Below, piece after piece: positions 23,229-34,900 of a DNA stretch of 34,941 bases. The notes below the pieces were generated by a model that was not told the DNA's origin, made no database searches, and saw only the letters and a program-made list of their open reading frames with translations. The translations under genes and the position numbers were made by a program. Source of the DNA: Schoenoplectus triqueter (lineage: Eukaryota > Streptophyta > Magnoliopsida > Poales > Cyperaceae); contig CAXKVV010001501.1 of NCBI GenBank assembly GCA_964058805.1, positions 1-34,941 of the forward strand, given 5' to 3'. Positions within the stretch are counted from its first letter, which is position 1, and each line of letters opens with the position of its first letter.

Positions 23229-23318
23229 ATGGCAAACGCCAACAAAGATTGGCAGCGCAATGCTGACACACAAAAGATGAGTCCTGAGGTGGAGCGCAAG
23301 TCGGTGTTAATTTGTTAG
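23229..23318 (+). pseudogene. Truncated start of a small conserved plant protein gene
   Basis: An ATG at 23229 opens 29 codons: MANANKDWQRNADTQKMSPE, then VERKSVLIC and TAG at 23316. The segment WQRNADTQKMSPE matches, from memory, the N terminus of a small plant membrane protein family that continues EEVK... with a Pro/Gly-rich part and one membrane helix. Here the match stops after MSPE, either at a potential donor (CCTGAG|GTGGAG) or by truncation. I found no continuation in the following kilobases, so a gene fragment is the likelier reading. The upstream ~60 bases with GGGCC words may be its old promoter. Confidence 0.4.
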
Positions 23319-26300
23319 TTATTTTCAAAAAATAAAAATTAAAATCAGAAAAATCGGTAAATCAAAATAAATAATAAATAAATTACATAACAATGTACAA
23401 ATTACATAATCAAATATGCTTAAATAATATAAATAATATTTAAATAGCAATATGAAATATAATAAATCTAAATATATGAATTAGTTGATGAGTTGTCGAA
23501 CGAGCCAACTATAACTCGTACATAAGTTAGAAAGTATATGAGTGAATTCAAATTTAACTCGAATCAAATTCAGCTTAAAATCCAAACGAATAAGTTACAA
23601 ATTATAAGTTATTTGCCCAGACATATCATCAATAGTTTGCGCAATTCTAGCGGCCACTTTCCATGGAGAATTTAATGCACATCACTGTCAGCCAGTTCCG
23701 ATCAAAAATTTTGACACTAAATGAGGTCAAAATCATTTAATTGACTCTTAAACTGTTTTGAAATTTCAACTGAATTGAAAGACTGTTTCGATAAAAATGC
23801 AAAATTGAATTATAGAGATAATTGTAAATTTTCAAGTAATTTTAGTGGTAATTAGGACAACAAAAGAGATAATTATTTGCATAAAATTATTGTTCAAAAA
23901 ATAGATAAAAGACTGTTTGGTGTTTTTGCATTTTCAAATAGATGTTTTTCTTAGCTAACTAAATTAGTGTTCATTTAATCATTTTAATAAAAAAAAAAAT
24001 TTTTAAGAATTTCGTCCTTAAGAAACTTTAACTAAGATGGAGTGCTAAAATATAATCCTTACGCAGTTGCGATCCAACTTTTCTGTGAAATTAATTTTCA
24101 GGGACTGAGTGAATATTTTCATTATGTTTAATAAATATTTAATATAGATGTATATTGGCTGTCAAAATATTTTTTAAAAAAATATAGCCTCTCTTAGACT
24201 ATATGCTGCACTATTTTTTTTAGATCCATTGATGTTAAAAAATACAAGAAAAAGGAAAAAGGAAGTGTTTTAATTCTGCTTCCCTTATTTTTGTCATCTT
24301 GTTCGGTGGAATATTCACAAACTTCATTAAGCAAACATTTGACGATGAAAGACAATTTTGATTCTCGTTTTATATTAAAAAAAACGTTGTACGATAATAT
24401 AAAATTTTTAGAATTATTTTGAGATCATCTCCTTGTATTTTGTAATGTTCTTTTTGGAATTTTAATCAACAACCTGAGCATACCTTGTCTTTTCTGAAAT
24501 TAATGCAAAATCAACAAATAAATTCAGTGATTTTTGTATTTTTGTTATTAGTTTTTCCCACCGAAAGCGAACTTTTCAGTCCCCACGAAGTCTCAATCTT
24601 TCACGAGGCTATGAATATGATCCATGTTGAAAACTACAATTTGCATGTTGCATGTAGGAAATAGCTACAACAAATGAGACAAAAAACGAACAAAAGCCTA
24701 TAGAATTATTAATTATAATAGAAATAATTAGAGCGATTGACGCCACTCGCCGATTGATTTTTTTTAATTTTAATAATTGATATATTTTTTATGTACTGAA
24801 TTTTCAACTGTTGCATAAAAAATTATCGTTCGAGATGCAAAACCATAAAGTAACTATTTGTTTCGTAAATTTAAAATATTCATGTTGTGATTACCGACGA
24901 TCAACAAAATTTAAACAGTTACTTTACATGAAGATTCAAAAGAGAAGAAGACACGGCTGGATCCTGCATCTGAAGGGGACTTAAATTTTTGGGACATTGT
25001 AATTAAACTTATGAGATGTAATTTATTTACTTAGCTTTGTCATTAATTTAAGAACGTCAACACATGTAATATATAATATTTTTTTATGAAAATATATAAT
25101 AATATTTTCATTTCAGTTACTTTTTATTTATGACATTGCTTATCGCCGTCAAAGATTGATTTTTTTCTCTCTCGTTTTTTTTTTTCATTTCAATCTCGTG
25201 GGGACCAAATAAGAAATGGAAAAAAAAAACATTTTTCCTGTTATGTGAACGGTGGAAATTATCATTTTTTTCGTCAGATAGCTCTGGACGCATACAAAAT
25301 ACAAATACTAGTGCGATCCAGTGAATAATTCATTCAGGCTACTGTTCAAAAGCAGCAGGGTGACATTGTTCGGGTTATTTTTTTTTATCTGATCTCTGAT
25401 TTATTTAAATTTTAATTAATTTTTTTATCTCATCCAATCTGAAAAAATATATTAATTATTTTATATATTTTAAGTGATTAAATGCTAATTATTTTTTTAT
25501 TAATATATATAAGCATAATTAGTACCCAAATCAAATTGTGGCGAATCAAAAAATCTTAATCTGATTCATTATTCTTAAATCATTTTAGATTGAATCGGAC
25601 GACTCTTTAGGCCAGGTCAATTATTAAATTCCCATTTAACGAAAGGAATTACCTTTGATGGTCAAATCTCTTTTTTCTTTTTTCTTTTATCTTTCGGAGG
25701 TTCAAAGCACTTTGAACTAAAAATTGAGTTTAAAAATTTATTGTGCTAAGATTCTGTTTCAGTGTCTAAAGCTAAAATCGGTCCCAATTTTAATTAAAAG
25801 TAGCGTATAAAATTCCTTCCTTATTATGCGCTCAATTGACCTTTCTAAGTGTAAACTGAATTGTTATTTTTGGAAAATATTATGGTTTGGCTTTCTCTGT
25901 ATCTTAGCACAATAAATTAATAGTAAAATATTATGGTTTGGCCATAGAAAATTTATCTAGGATATAGACTTCTCAGGCTTCTTTTCATTTCGTGAAGAAA
26001 GAAATAATCTTTAGTGCATTTCACCATGGACCAGTATGGGTTAGATAGTCTAATTATATGACTCACAGTCACAGCAATTATTTGACTGAGATAAAAAAAT
26101 ATATATAGAAATTAGTTTCTTTTCTATTTCAAGGAGCTGTCGCGTTTGACATTTCCTTTTAGGAGGTGACTAAATATTATGTAGTGTGTACTAATTTTAT
26201 ACTTACCTATGTGTATCCGACTTTATCGCTAAAATTTGTGTCAGAAGAAAAGGAGGTACTTTAACTAAAAATTGAGTTTAAAGTATTTGAGAGTTATTGA

Positions 26301-28108
26301 TTTTGTACTATTAATTTATTGTACTAATAAATTATAAACAGTACACAATATGACAGATACAGAGATTTTTTTTTCATAATTGTGATATCCAATAAACTGT
26401 TATGAAAATAAATAATGAAATAATAAGTATGATCATCTGGTTTAGATTAGTTGTGTTTAAAAAATTGTAAACAATAATTTGAAAATAGTTTTGGACACAG
26501 ATTAAGTGTAAACTGAACTGTTATTTTTTTTAAAAACAATTTTATGGGTGATTGAACGATTATCAAATTAAATTGAATTAGTATACAACATGAGTAAATT
26601 ACAACCAAATATTTTAATTTATGTTTTTTGTTTTCATAATTGTTTGATTGGTGATCATAATTCTCAAAAAAAAACTTATTATCAATATGTCAGGAAAAAA
26701 ACTTATTTCTCATGAGTCATGTATAACTAATTTTGCTATAATTTTGCGACAATATATCTCGCATCGCAGTTCGGAAAAAGTAGTTTGATTTTAAGTAGTT
26801 AAAATAATGTGCAAATTTTCTCTTTGAGTAAAAAATAATTTTACGGGCCCCATCCAAAAGTAGTTATTTTCGTTTTATAAAAAGGAAGTGTCATAATTAA
26901 TAGGCTTTATGAAAGCTGAGGGATGTGCATAAAGTGTCTCGCTTTCTTGAACAACAATTCATGACATTTTTAAGATGCGTATCAATGCAACCATATATTA
27001 TCAATCAAATTTAATGTTTTCTTAAATTTCCTGTAGATAGATGTCTGCAAGATTTTCAATAAGGATCATGAAATCAGATTTATATACAATACATGCATTA
27101 TATATTTTTTTTCTCAGCAGATGTTTGCTTCGAAACAACAACCAATGATTATTAAAATGTACAAAATATTGGCCTATTCCATCCGGAATTTTTTACTATT
27201 ATTCTTTTCTCTTAGCTGAGGATTTGTCTTCTAGTATTTAACTCCGTGCTTTGACAATTGCATATTTGTCAGCTTTTTTAAATTTTTGATTAGGTATAAC
27301 TTCCATAGCTGAAAAATCGCCGAATTGAAATCAAATTCAAACAAAGTCATTTTCAAGGTCATAAAGATGACACTATATTAATAATAATTTGACCACCTAT
27401 ATGCAACGGTCATTATCTTAAGTACTTCAATCGTATACATATCTACAAAGTCAACTGTTGGAAAACTATTGATCCTATAAAATTAAATTGAATAGCACTC
27501 AAAGGCTGATGACTCCGCACCACAACAATTTATTTTTATGTGTGCAAAATTTAGTGAAGGATAAGAGGCAATCATTGTCTTGGTATGGATATTTCTGTCA
27601 TTAACATAAATCCTTTCAAAATAATAAGCAAACTGTACGATGGTTAACTATTTCACATGCCTGAGCACATGCAAAATAGTATTGTAAAATGACAAATTAG
27701 TCATATAATTATCGATTCAAGATATACAATTCACACCTTGAAAAAGGTCTAGAAGCAGCAAAACTAGCAATTTCAGATCACATCGCCATGCATGCAAGTT
27801 CTATTAGGAAGCTTCTCTCTCTTCTTTCAATTAAGAACAAAATAGCCTTTACATTTACAAAGTTACTTGCCACTTGAACTAGTTTGATTCATATAACAAA
27901 CTTGATACAGAGATGCTAAAAGAAATTACTTCATCAGTCTAAAATGAAATGTATGGATAAACAATCATATCTCATTCCAATTGCGAACAAGAAATGACTT
28001 TATATACAAAATTGAACATAATCTAACAATTGCACTAATCTCATTTGGCCACCACCAAACCTCAATCACAGAGTTAAGAACCATCAAAATGAAAGAAAAA
28101 AGAATAAC
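23319..28108. other. Gene desert, A+T-rich
   Basis: About 4.8 kb of A+T-rich sequence without a recognisable gene, RNA gene or complete transposon. The last ~100 bases are the 3' flank of the kinase gene. Confidence 0.6.
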
Positions 28109-30085
28109 TTACTCAGCATCTGACAAAACCTTTCTCCTTGCTCGATTAAACCCGCTGGTGCAAGGTGAAGGGGAGAACTCGAAGGGTAAATCAGGAATCT
28201 CCATCTCTCCTCTCAAAATCTTCACAATCTCGCTACTATCCGGTCTCAACTCGGGCATCTTTTGCAAACACAACAAGGCCAAGTTAATACAAAGACTAGC
28301 TTGATCCTTGTCAAATGATCCATTTAATCTCTCATCCATTAATTCCAAAATATCTCCGCTCCGAGCCAATTGTCGACACCAAGAGACAAGGTTCGCTTTC
28401 TCTAGCTTAACGGGTGACGACAGCACATGCAATGGCCTCCGACCTGATAATACCACCAGAATCAACACACCAAAGCTATAGATATCAGTTTTCTCGAATA
28501 AATTGGTTGTAAACCCATATTCTGGTGCGACATAGCATACTGTCCCTCTTATGCTGGTGGTAGTGCTCAGTTCACGGCTAAATAAATCACCACTAAACAT
28601 GTCACTATTAATAGATCGGCTTCTCTTCTTCTTCCATGCCTTTCTGAGACTCATATCAGAATAATTTCCTTCTTTTTGAGCGTCTGTACCAGTACCAGTA
28701 CCAGTACCAGTACCACGGGAACTAATAGACCGGAGCCATTTGAACCCTTTCTTTTCAGGATTGACCCCTTTATTACTCATCTCTGCGAAGTACTCTTCTT
28801 TCCACCATTCGCGCACTTTTCGATCTTTTCTCTCATTTGAAGTAGTATTATCTTTCTTTCTCTTTTTCATTCTTTCAGGGCTTTTATCAATTGAAAAGGT
28901 GGTGCCATCATCTGCTTGGCTTGAACTCGCCTGTTCAAAGCACTTCTCTGGTTCAGGTTCAGGTTCTGTCGGGGTTCTCTGCCCATTATCCCAATCAGGA
29001 TCCGGGTTCTTATCTGAGTCTATTTGGCTACCAATCCACTCTGCTACATAGTCCTTAGAATCCAACTCGCCGCTTCCCTCTTGCTTCCACCACCAATCCT
29101 TTCCCCATTGCCCATTTTTGTTCTCTCCTTGCATCATCAATGGAGGTGAAGAATTGATCATCTCCTCTGTTTCACCAGAAACAGGCTCTTTCCTCTTCAT
29201 ACCATAATTGTGTGCCTCCAATTCACACAAGGCTGCCTCCTCTCTTCCAATTTCCCCACTGGGCATCTCTCCTGCTACAAACTCTCTTGCCACGAGCTCT
29301 TGGCTTGGACCAAGTTCTTGGCTTAACGGGAAGTTGTAATCGGTTGCATTATTCTCATCTTTTAATCGAGATAAACCAAAGTCAGATAGTTTTGCGCGAA
29401 AATCCGACGTAAGGAGCACATTGCTGGGTTTGAGATCCCCATGTATGACAGGTGGGTCACACTCGAAGTGTAAAAATGCTAGTGCCCGTGCCACGTCTAG
29501 TAGGACAGAGAACCGCTTGGACCAGTCGAGAACGGGCGAGGAGTCTGTAGAGGCATTGAAGAGAAGAGACTGGAGAGATCCATTGGGCATGTACTCGAAG
29601 GCTAAGAGAAGAGGGCGAGAAGGGGAGGTAGGAAGAGAGTATCCGACCAGAGACACGATGAACTGGGAGGAAGGAAGAGAAGAAAGGAGGTGAAATTCAT
29701 GGAGCGAAGGAGGAACGGGAGGTAAGAGTTTCACGGCTAGTGGAGGGGAGGAAGGGGAAGGGAAGAGCGCGAGGTAAACAGAGGAGGAAGAGCCGCGGCC
29801 GAGGGAGCGGGAGGGGTTGAAGGAGAGAGTGGCACGGCGAAGGAGAGAGAAAGGGAGAGGGCAAGGAGAGGAGGAAGGGGAAGGGAGAACAGGGGAGAGG
29901 AGAGGAAGGGTTCTCCGGCGGCGGCGACGAAAGATGGTGACGCAGACATAGAGTAGAAGGGAAAGGAGGAAGAGGAGGACGGAGGAGAGAATGATCAAAA
30001 GGAGATGGTGGCGGCGGTGGAGGAAGGAGAGGTGGGGAGGTGGAGGAGAGGGGGAGGGAAGGGAGAGGAGGCGACGCGATGGCAT
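28109..30085 (-). CDS. Receptor-like serine/threonine kinase with large activation-segment insertion
   Basis: Intronless, 658 aa from ATG 30085-30083 to TAA at 28111-28109; a frame extension upstream has only GTG. Residues 1-27 are Pro/Ser/Arg/His-rich. A transmembrane helix (about 28-52) is followed by RRRRRR, the cytoplasmic stop-transfer. There is almost no ectodomain. The kinase starts near 92: P-loop LGRGSSSSVY, Lys119 in AVK, Glu130. The catalytic loop is HGDLKPSN (215-222), so the Arg of the RD class is replaced by Gly. DFG is at 235-237 and APE at 520-522, with Asp533 and Arg614 in later conserved positions. Between DFGLSRL and RGTVCYVAPE lie about 270 acidic and then basic residues, including EPEPEPE and a (GT)5 run. 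Known kinases have 20-35 residues there. It resembles At1g80870 from memory. It is probably a plasma-membrane signalling kinase; the ligand and substrate are unknown. Confidence 0.93.
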   Translation of the reverse strand: MPSRRLLSLPSPSPPPPHLSFLHRRHHLLLIILSSVLLFLLSLLLYVCVTIFRRRRRRTLPLLSPVLPSPSSSPCPLPFSLLRRATLSFNPSRSLGRGSSSSVYLALFPSPSSPPLAVKLLPPVPPSLHEFHLLSSLPSSQFIVSLVGYSLPTSPSRPLLLAFEYMPNGSLQSLLFNASTDSSPVLDWSKRFSVLLDVARALAFLHFECDPPVIHGDLKPSNVLLTSDFRAKLSDFGLSRLKDENNATDYNFPLSQELGPSQELVAREFVAGEMPSGEIGREEAALCELEAHNYGMKRKEPVSGETEEMINSSPPLMMQGENKNGQWGKDWWWKQEGSGELDSKDYVAEWIGSQIDSDKNPDPDWDNGQRTPTEPEPEPEKCFEQASSSQADDGTTFSIDKSPERMKKRKKDNTTSNERKDRKVREWWKEEYFAEMSNKGVNPEKKGFKWLRSISSRGTGTGTGTGTDAQKEGNYSDMSLRKAWKKKRSRSINSDMFSGDLFSRELSTTTSIRGTVCYVAPEYGFTTNLFEKTDIYSFGVLILVVLSGRRPLHVLSSPVKLEKANLVSWCRQLARSGDILELMDERLNGSFDKDQASLCINLALLCLQKMPELRPDSSEIVKILRGEMEIPDLPFEFSPSPCTSGFNRARRKVLSDAE

Positions 30086-30500
30086 GGAAACAAGGTGAAG
30101 AGAAGTAAAGTGAGAGGAGGAGAAGTTACACACTTACACGAGAGGTGGTGGTGGAATGCTATTTGGCAGCAGGGAGGGATGATAGGTGGAGCCGTGGAGC
30201 ATGAGACTTTACACTTGATTGAGTGTGGAGCGGAAAAAGGAAAAAAGAGAGGGGAATGGAATGGAATGGAATGGGAACGAATCGAGGAGAGATGCTATTT
30301 TGACTGTTTTCTTATTTGAGGGATTATCTCACGCGTCAGAATCGGATCATTTGCATCAAACGTGGGATCGAGCCTCATCAAGGTATGATCTAGACCGTTG
30401 GATTTACCATACCGCCAGCGATGGAATCGGAACTATTTAATTGCAATTGTTTTTGCTTCGTTGGATTAAATGGGCCTAGAGGCCCTATACGGATATGATC
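30086..30500 (-). promoter_or_regulatory. Leader and promoter of the receptor-like kinase gene
   Basis: Minus-strand upstream region. It includes a (GGAAT)n tract at about 30253-30273 (plus strand) and TGGGCC at 30471-30476, a site II-like box about 390 bases before the ATG. The purine-rich plus strand gives a pyrimidine-rich leader. Confidence 0.4.
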
Positions 30501-31989
30501 CAGTTATCCAGGTGGCAAGGTTGTTACGGATAATAAATAAATAAATAATCCACCTCAATTTCTCTCCCTCTTTTTTTTAGTTGAATATAAAGATTAAGCG
30601 TATCCTTATCGGAAGAAATACAGGATATTTAAAAATTGAAAAAAAAACAGAGACAGATTAATTATTTTTTGGTGATATGAACTCTTTTTATGACTGATGA
30701 ATGATATAAATTTAGAATATAGGTAGACCTATTAATTGAAGAAGAAATAATGGGCATGCATGATGCATTTAAAACAATTTAATTTTGGGTGTACTGGGTA
30801 CGTAGATCCTTTATTCTGCGTTGAAAATTTGGAACAAACAACTGGACCTCTTAGCCTATGAGCCTATAGCATAATAAAGATGTCTTTGTTGTCACTTAAT
30901 AATTTGAAGATTGCTTGTATAAGTTGATGTTAATTTAATGTCATTCTTTTTCGCTTTTATTTCTTTTCTGATTGCAGAGAGGGGCCAAAATGTTGGGACG
31001 GCTTCCAAACTAAACCCATCCTTGTCCTTGACAGGTACTTTATTTGTAAATGTGAGCAAATAATAAATATATGTATTTTATCTATATTCAATATTCAATG
31101 ATGGATTTAGGAGAGAGAGAGGCTGCAGCATCTCAAAGTAATAGTTGTCTTGTCCAGAAATAATGCAATGCAACTTCTCCCACGAAGAAAAAAACAAATA
31201 TCATGATGAAGTTATATGATTTCATTGCAACGAATCTTCTAGTAATAGTTGTGTGGATTTTATTAAAGAATGTCAGACAAATTCAACTAACTGATTTGCA
31301 TTAAGAACTAATCCTGATATATAGAGTTCAGAATGTAATATCAATATGTACAAGTGAAGAAAGAAGAATCCAAGTATCCAACAGAGCTGAAGTGACCGCG
31401 ACAGCAAGGATGGGTCCCGTCTCACTCTCGCTTTTCTTTCTTTTCTCCTGTTTCTTTGTTGAATGCATCAGTCCATTCCTATAATCCATTCTATAGATAC
31501 TGGTTCACTTTGTTCAGAATCAGAGATGAGATGGAGAGAGAATGTGAACAATTAAGCCCCAAAATATCCTTTTCATTTTTCAGTACCACCTGCCAAGCCA
31601 TGATCCATTGATCCATGTTTTCTTCAGTCCAGTCGGAACAAGCAAGGATGGATTCCCATGTTTCTTTTTTTCTTTCTTTTTTGATGAATGCACCATATTT
31701 CTTTACCTAAGAACTAAGAAGGATGGATTCCTTACATACTGTTTTTCAAGTTATATCAGATCAATTTGTCCGATTCTCGATTTCTATTTTCTAAAGGACT
31801 ATAATAATAATTATTTATTTGTACCATCTAGTAACTTAAGTAGTAGTTAATTAGGATGATTTTAGATATTACGAATTCAAATCCTCATCAACACAAAAGA
31901 AAATATAGACCTACCTTTACTCAAAAAAAAAACAATTGCTAATTTTACATAATGTAACCTATCTAAAATTGTCAATGATCTTGTATCAT
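30501..31989. other. Intergenic, with a short diverged duplication
   Basis: No gene is recognised. Two related stretches near 31403-31470 and 31642-31695 share GCAAGGATGG, then a TTTCTTTCTTTT tract and GAATGCA(T/C)CA, a diverged local duplication. Confidence 0.5.
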
Positions 31990-32671
31990 TAGGGCTGTCA
32001 ATGGGTAGGATACGATACGGATGGACGTATTTTCATATCCATATCTATTAAAATTTTCTTTATTCATATTCTAACCACACCCATTAAAATTTTCATTATC
32101 CATATTCTATCCTTACCCATTAAAAAATTCAGGTAACGAACGGATAACGGTAGATAACGGGTAAAAATAAAATAATTCAATGAAAAAATTATATGATTTA
32201 GACAAATAAATAGCATTAAATAAATATACTAATAAAGTGCAATAATAATTAATAGTTTAGATATAACAAAAATCATATAATTTTTTAATGTCAATTGTCA
32301 TAAAAAAACATGTACTAATTACTATATATATTTATATAATTTAACTATATATATATTTATATAATTTAACAATATATTTATATAATTTAACTATATATAT
32401 ATTTATATAATTTAACAATATATTTATATAATTTAACTATATATATTTATTAAAAATATAAAATAATTATATATATATATATAATTTACCCAACGGATAA
32501 CGGATAACGAAAACCCCTTATTTATATCCATACCTGATAAGTTAACAAAAAAATTTTCTTACTCATACTTATACCCGATAACCTAACGAAAATAAAACTT
32601 TACCCATACCCATCTTATCGGGTACAATACGGATTAGATAAATGACAAAAAAAGTGTCATTAACAACCATA
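31990..32671. mobile_element. Non-autonomous hAT-like MITE, 682 bp (copy 2)
   Basis: The left end TAGGGCTGTCAATG pairs with the right end read on the other strand, TATGGTTGTTAATG (11 of 14 match). Flanks are TGTATCAT (31982-31989) and TATATCAT (32672-32679), a 7-of-8 match to an 8-bp hAT target duplication. Subterminal zones are dense in GGATAACGG / CCCGATAA words in both orientations. The centre has an AT-rich minisatellite. It shares end and interior style with the copy at 5242-5910. No transposase frame is present. Confidence 0.75.
32321..32450. repeat. AT minisatellite inside hAT copy 2
   Basis: About six tandem units of 21-25 bases alternate between ACTATATATATATTTATATA-type and ACAATATATTTATATA-type starts, each ending ATTTA. 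The alternation of two unit types suggests amplification of a dimer. Confidence 0.8.
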
Positions 32672-32679
32672 TATATCAT

Positions 32680-33178
32680 GTTTCAATTCCAAATTTTAAT
32701 AATATAATTAGGAAAAAAATTATTAATTAGACGTCTCCCCGTGCCGGGTACGGTCTTACTTCTCGGTAATCTATAAAGTAATAAGAGATGGAAAAAAGAG
32801 ATATGAGAGGTTTGATGCATATGCACTCAGATTCACTGTGGCAGGTATACACAAGGTTCATCATGTATAATATAACTGACAATTTAGTCTCTATCTGGAC
32901 GAATTCTTTTTTTCTTCCAATGCTACAAAATTTCCAAGTTAGTTAATTGAGAGTTGAATTGCACTTATAAGCCCAGTCACATCTTAGAAAGGAAAACAAC
33001 TGAGCTCAATAAAAATACGGTTTACTCGAAATGAAAATAAATCAACTAACTTATCATAAAATGACATATACTTTTTTAGAACTTGAGTCACTTTTCCAAA
33101 AGTGCGCTGTATTTTGATTTAAAAAAAAAAACTTGACGTTGAAGGACTTCGAATTTTCAAACTTTATAGATAATATTG
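32680..33178. other. Intergenic, A+T-rich
   Basis: Spacer between the hAT copy and the direct repeats. Nothing recognised. Confidence 0.5.
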
Positions 33179-33830
33179 TTGACAAATTTACTGATAAATT
33201 TTCAAATAGACTCGAAAAATATGTAAAAAGTTTTAAAATAGGAAACAGTCGTAGACATATTTATAGATTAAGTATGATTTAAATTTCAACGATTAAATTA
33301 GTTTCTTTGATCAGTGGATTTGCAAAATAATAAACTTGAATTTCTCACCACTAATTAGGTGTGTTTTCATACCAAAATCCATACCACCAATAATTAGATT
33401 TGGCACACACACAAAAAAAGAAATAACAATTAATATATATATATATATATATATAACATCTTCCTTAAAATTGCTCTGGTTCCTCTCAACTCTTTCACAT
33501 GTCAGAAGAAATTATTCAGAATAATTACGCTTTGATATGTTTTACATATATAATTATCGAAAAATGATGTAGAAATGGGACAACGGGCAATACTTGTGAT
33601 TTCCATTCGATAGATGAGATCTCTAATCTATATGATTTTGAATTGAATTTTACTTCTAGTCTACTCCAATTTATTTGAGATTACATACTTTATAATTATT
33701 ATTGTTGTTCTTGTTAATTTTCTTTTCTAATTTTTATCTCAATCATGCCTTTTAAAATTTTAATAACTCAAACTTTAGAACTAAAATATTAAAATAAAAT
33801 TATCAGATTTGATCTATATTATATTTTTCT
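33179..33830. repeat. Direct repeat, copy A (~650 bp)
   Basis: Starts TTGACAAATTTACT and ends CAGATTTGATCTATATT. It is colinear with 34281-34900 throughout, for example GTGTTTTCATACCAAAATCC and GAAATTATTCAGAATAATTA. It holds a (TA)n run at about 33433-33453 that copy B lacks. Non-coding. Confidence 0.85.
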
Positions 33831-34280
33831 TTTTACATAGAAGAATTATTCATTTTTTTCATTTCTATTTTATATGAATCAATACGTTAAAAAATCAATG
33901 TCTAGAAATTATTCATATTATTGTATTTTTTACAAACTCTATTCGAATATCACAAATTTTAGTTTATACATTAGTAAATTGATATGCATCAAATCTATTT
34001 TTTATTTTGATATTTTAGTCTTACATTTTGACCAAAAGGTAAAAATTGAAGATAATATAAAGGGGAAAATTAGAGATATTTGAATTTTTTTTTTATGTAT
34101 AAACAGATTTTATTTGAGGTTTCATCGGGAAATGACTGTTATTCAAAATAGCTGCAGAATAATTAGTTGGGAATTTTATATGTGAACTCGTACCAATCCC
34201 AAATCACCAAGTTACCATTGATTTTTGGTCTAATAAAAAGAGCACGTGCATGTGCATATGCATAACCATATGTTTTTTTT

Positions 34281-34900
34281 TTGACAATTTTACTAATAAA
34301 ATTTCAAATAGACTCGAAAAATATGTAAAAAAATAAAATAAAATAGGCACATTCATAGACATATTTGTAGATTATGTTCTAAATTTCAACAACTAAATTT
34401 GCTGTACTTCGATTTGTAGATTTAAAAAATAATAAAATTGAATTTCTCACCATTAATGGTGTGTTTTCATACCAAAATCCATACAACAAATTATTAGATT
34501 TGAAACCAAAAAAAAGAAAAATAAATAACAATTAAGTTATATAAAAGAAAAACATTATCCTTCAAATTGCCCCGGTTCCTCTCAACTATTTCACATATGT
34601 CAGAAGAAATTATTCAGAATAATTACACTTTAATATGTTTTACATATATAATTATAAAAAAATGATGTAGAAACGGGACAACGGACAATAAGCGATTTCT
34701 TTTCAACATCTCTAATCTCTATGATTTTGAATTGAGCTTCATTTCTAGCCTACTCTAATTTATTTGAGATTAAAGACTTTGTTATTGTTGTTGTTAATTT
34801 TCCTTTATAATTTGTATCTTCATTGTACCTTTTTAAATTTTAATAACTCAAAATTTAGAACTAAAATATTAAAATAAATTTGTCAGATGTGATCTATATT
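34281..34900. repeat. Direct repeat, copy B (~620 bp)
   Basis: Same orientation as copy A, offset about 1.1 kb, with many small substitutions and indels. Its right end is abutted exactly by a TAGGGGTGTCAATGGG hAT-like terminus at 34901. The 450 bases between the copies (33831-34280) are unique A+T-rich sequence. Confidence 0.85.

Noticed and set aside
29737..29949. Long open frames overlapping the kinase on other frames and the opposite strand
   Set aside because: They follow from the Pro/Ser-rich, compositionally skewed 5' part of the kinase gene and have no independent support.
32321..32450. CRISPR-like regular repeat
   Set aside because: Units are contiguous AT-rich minisatellite copies without unique spacers, in a plant nuclear context.
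31990..32671. Telomere- or centromere-type repeat suggested by the GGATAACGG words
   Set aside because: Words are irregularly spaced in both orientations and confined within a TIR/TSD-bounded element.
33179..34900. Direct repeats as LTRs of a small retrotransposon
   Set aside because: No TG/CA ends, primer-binding site, polypurine tract or coding sequence visible.
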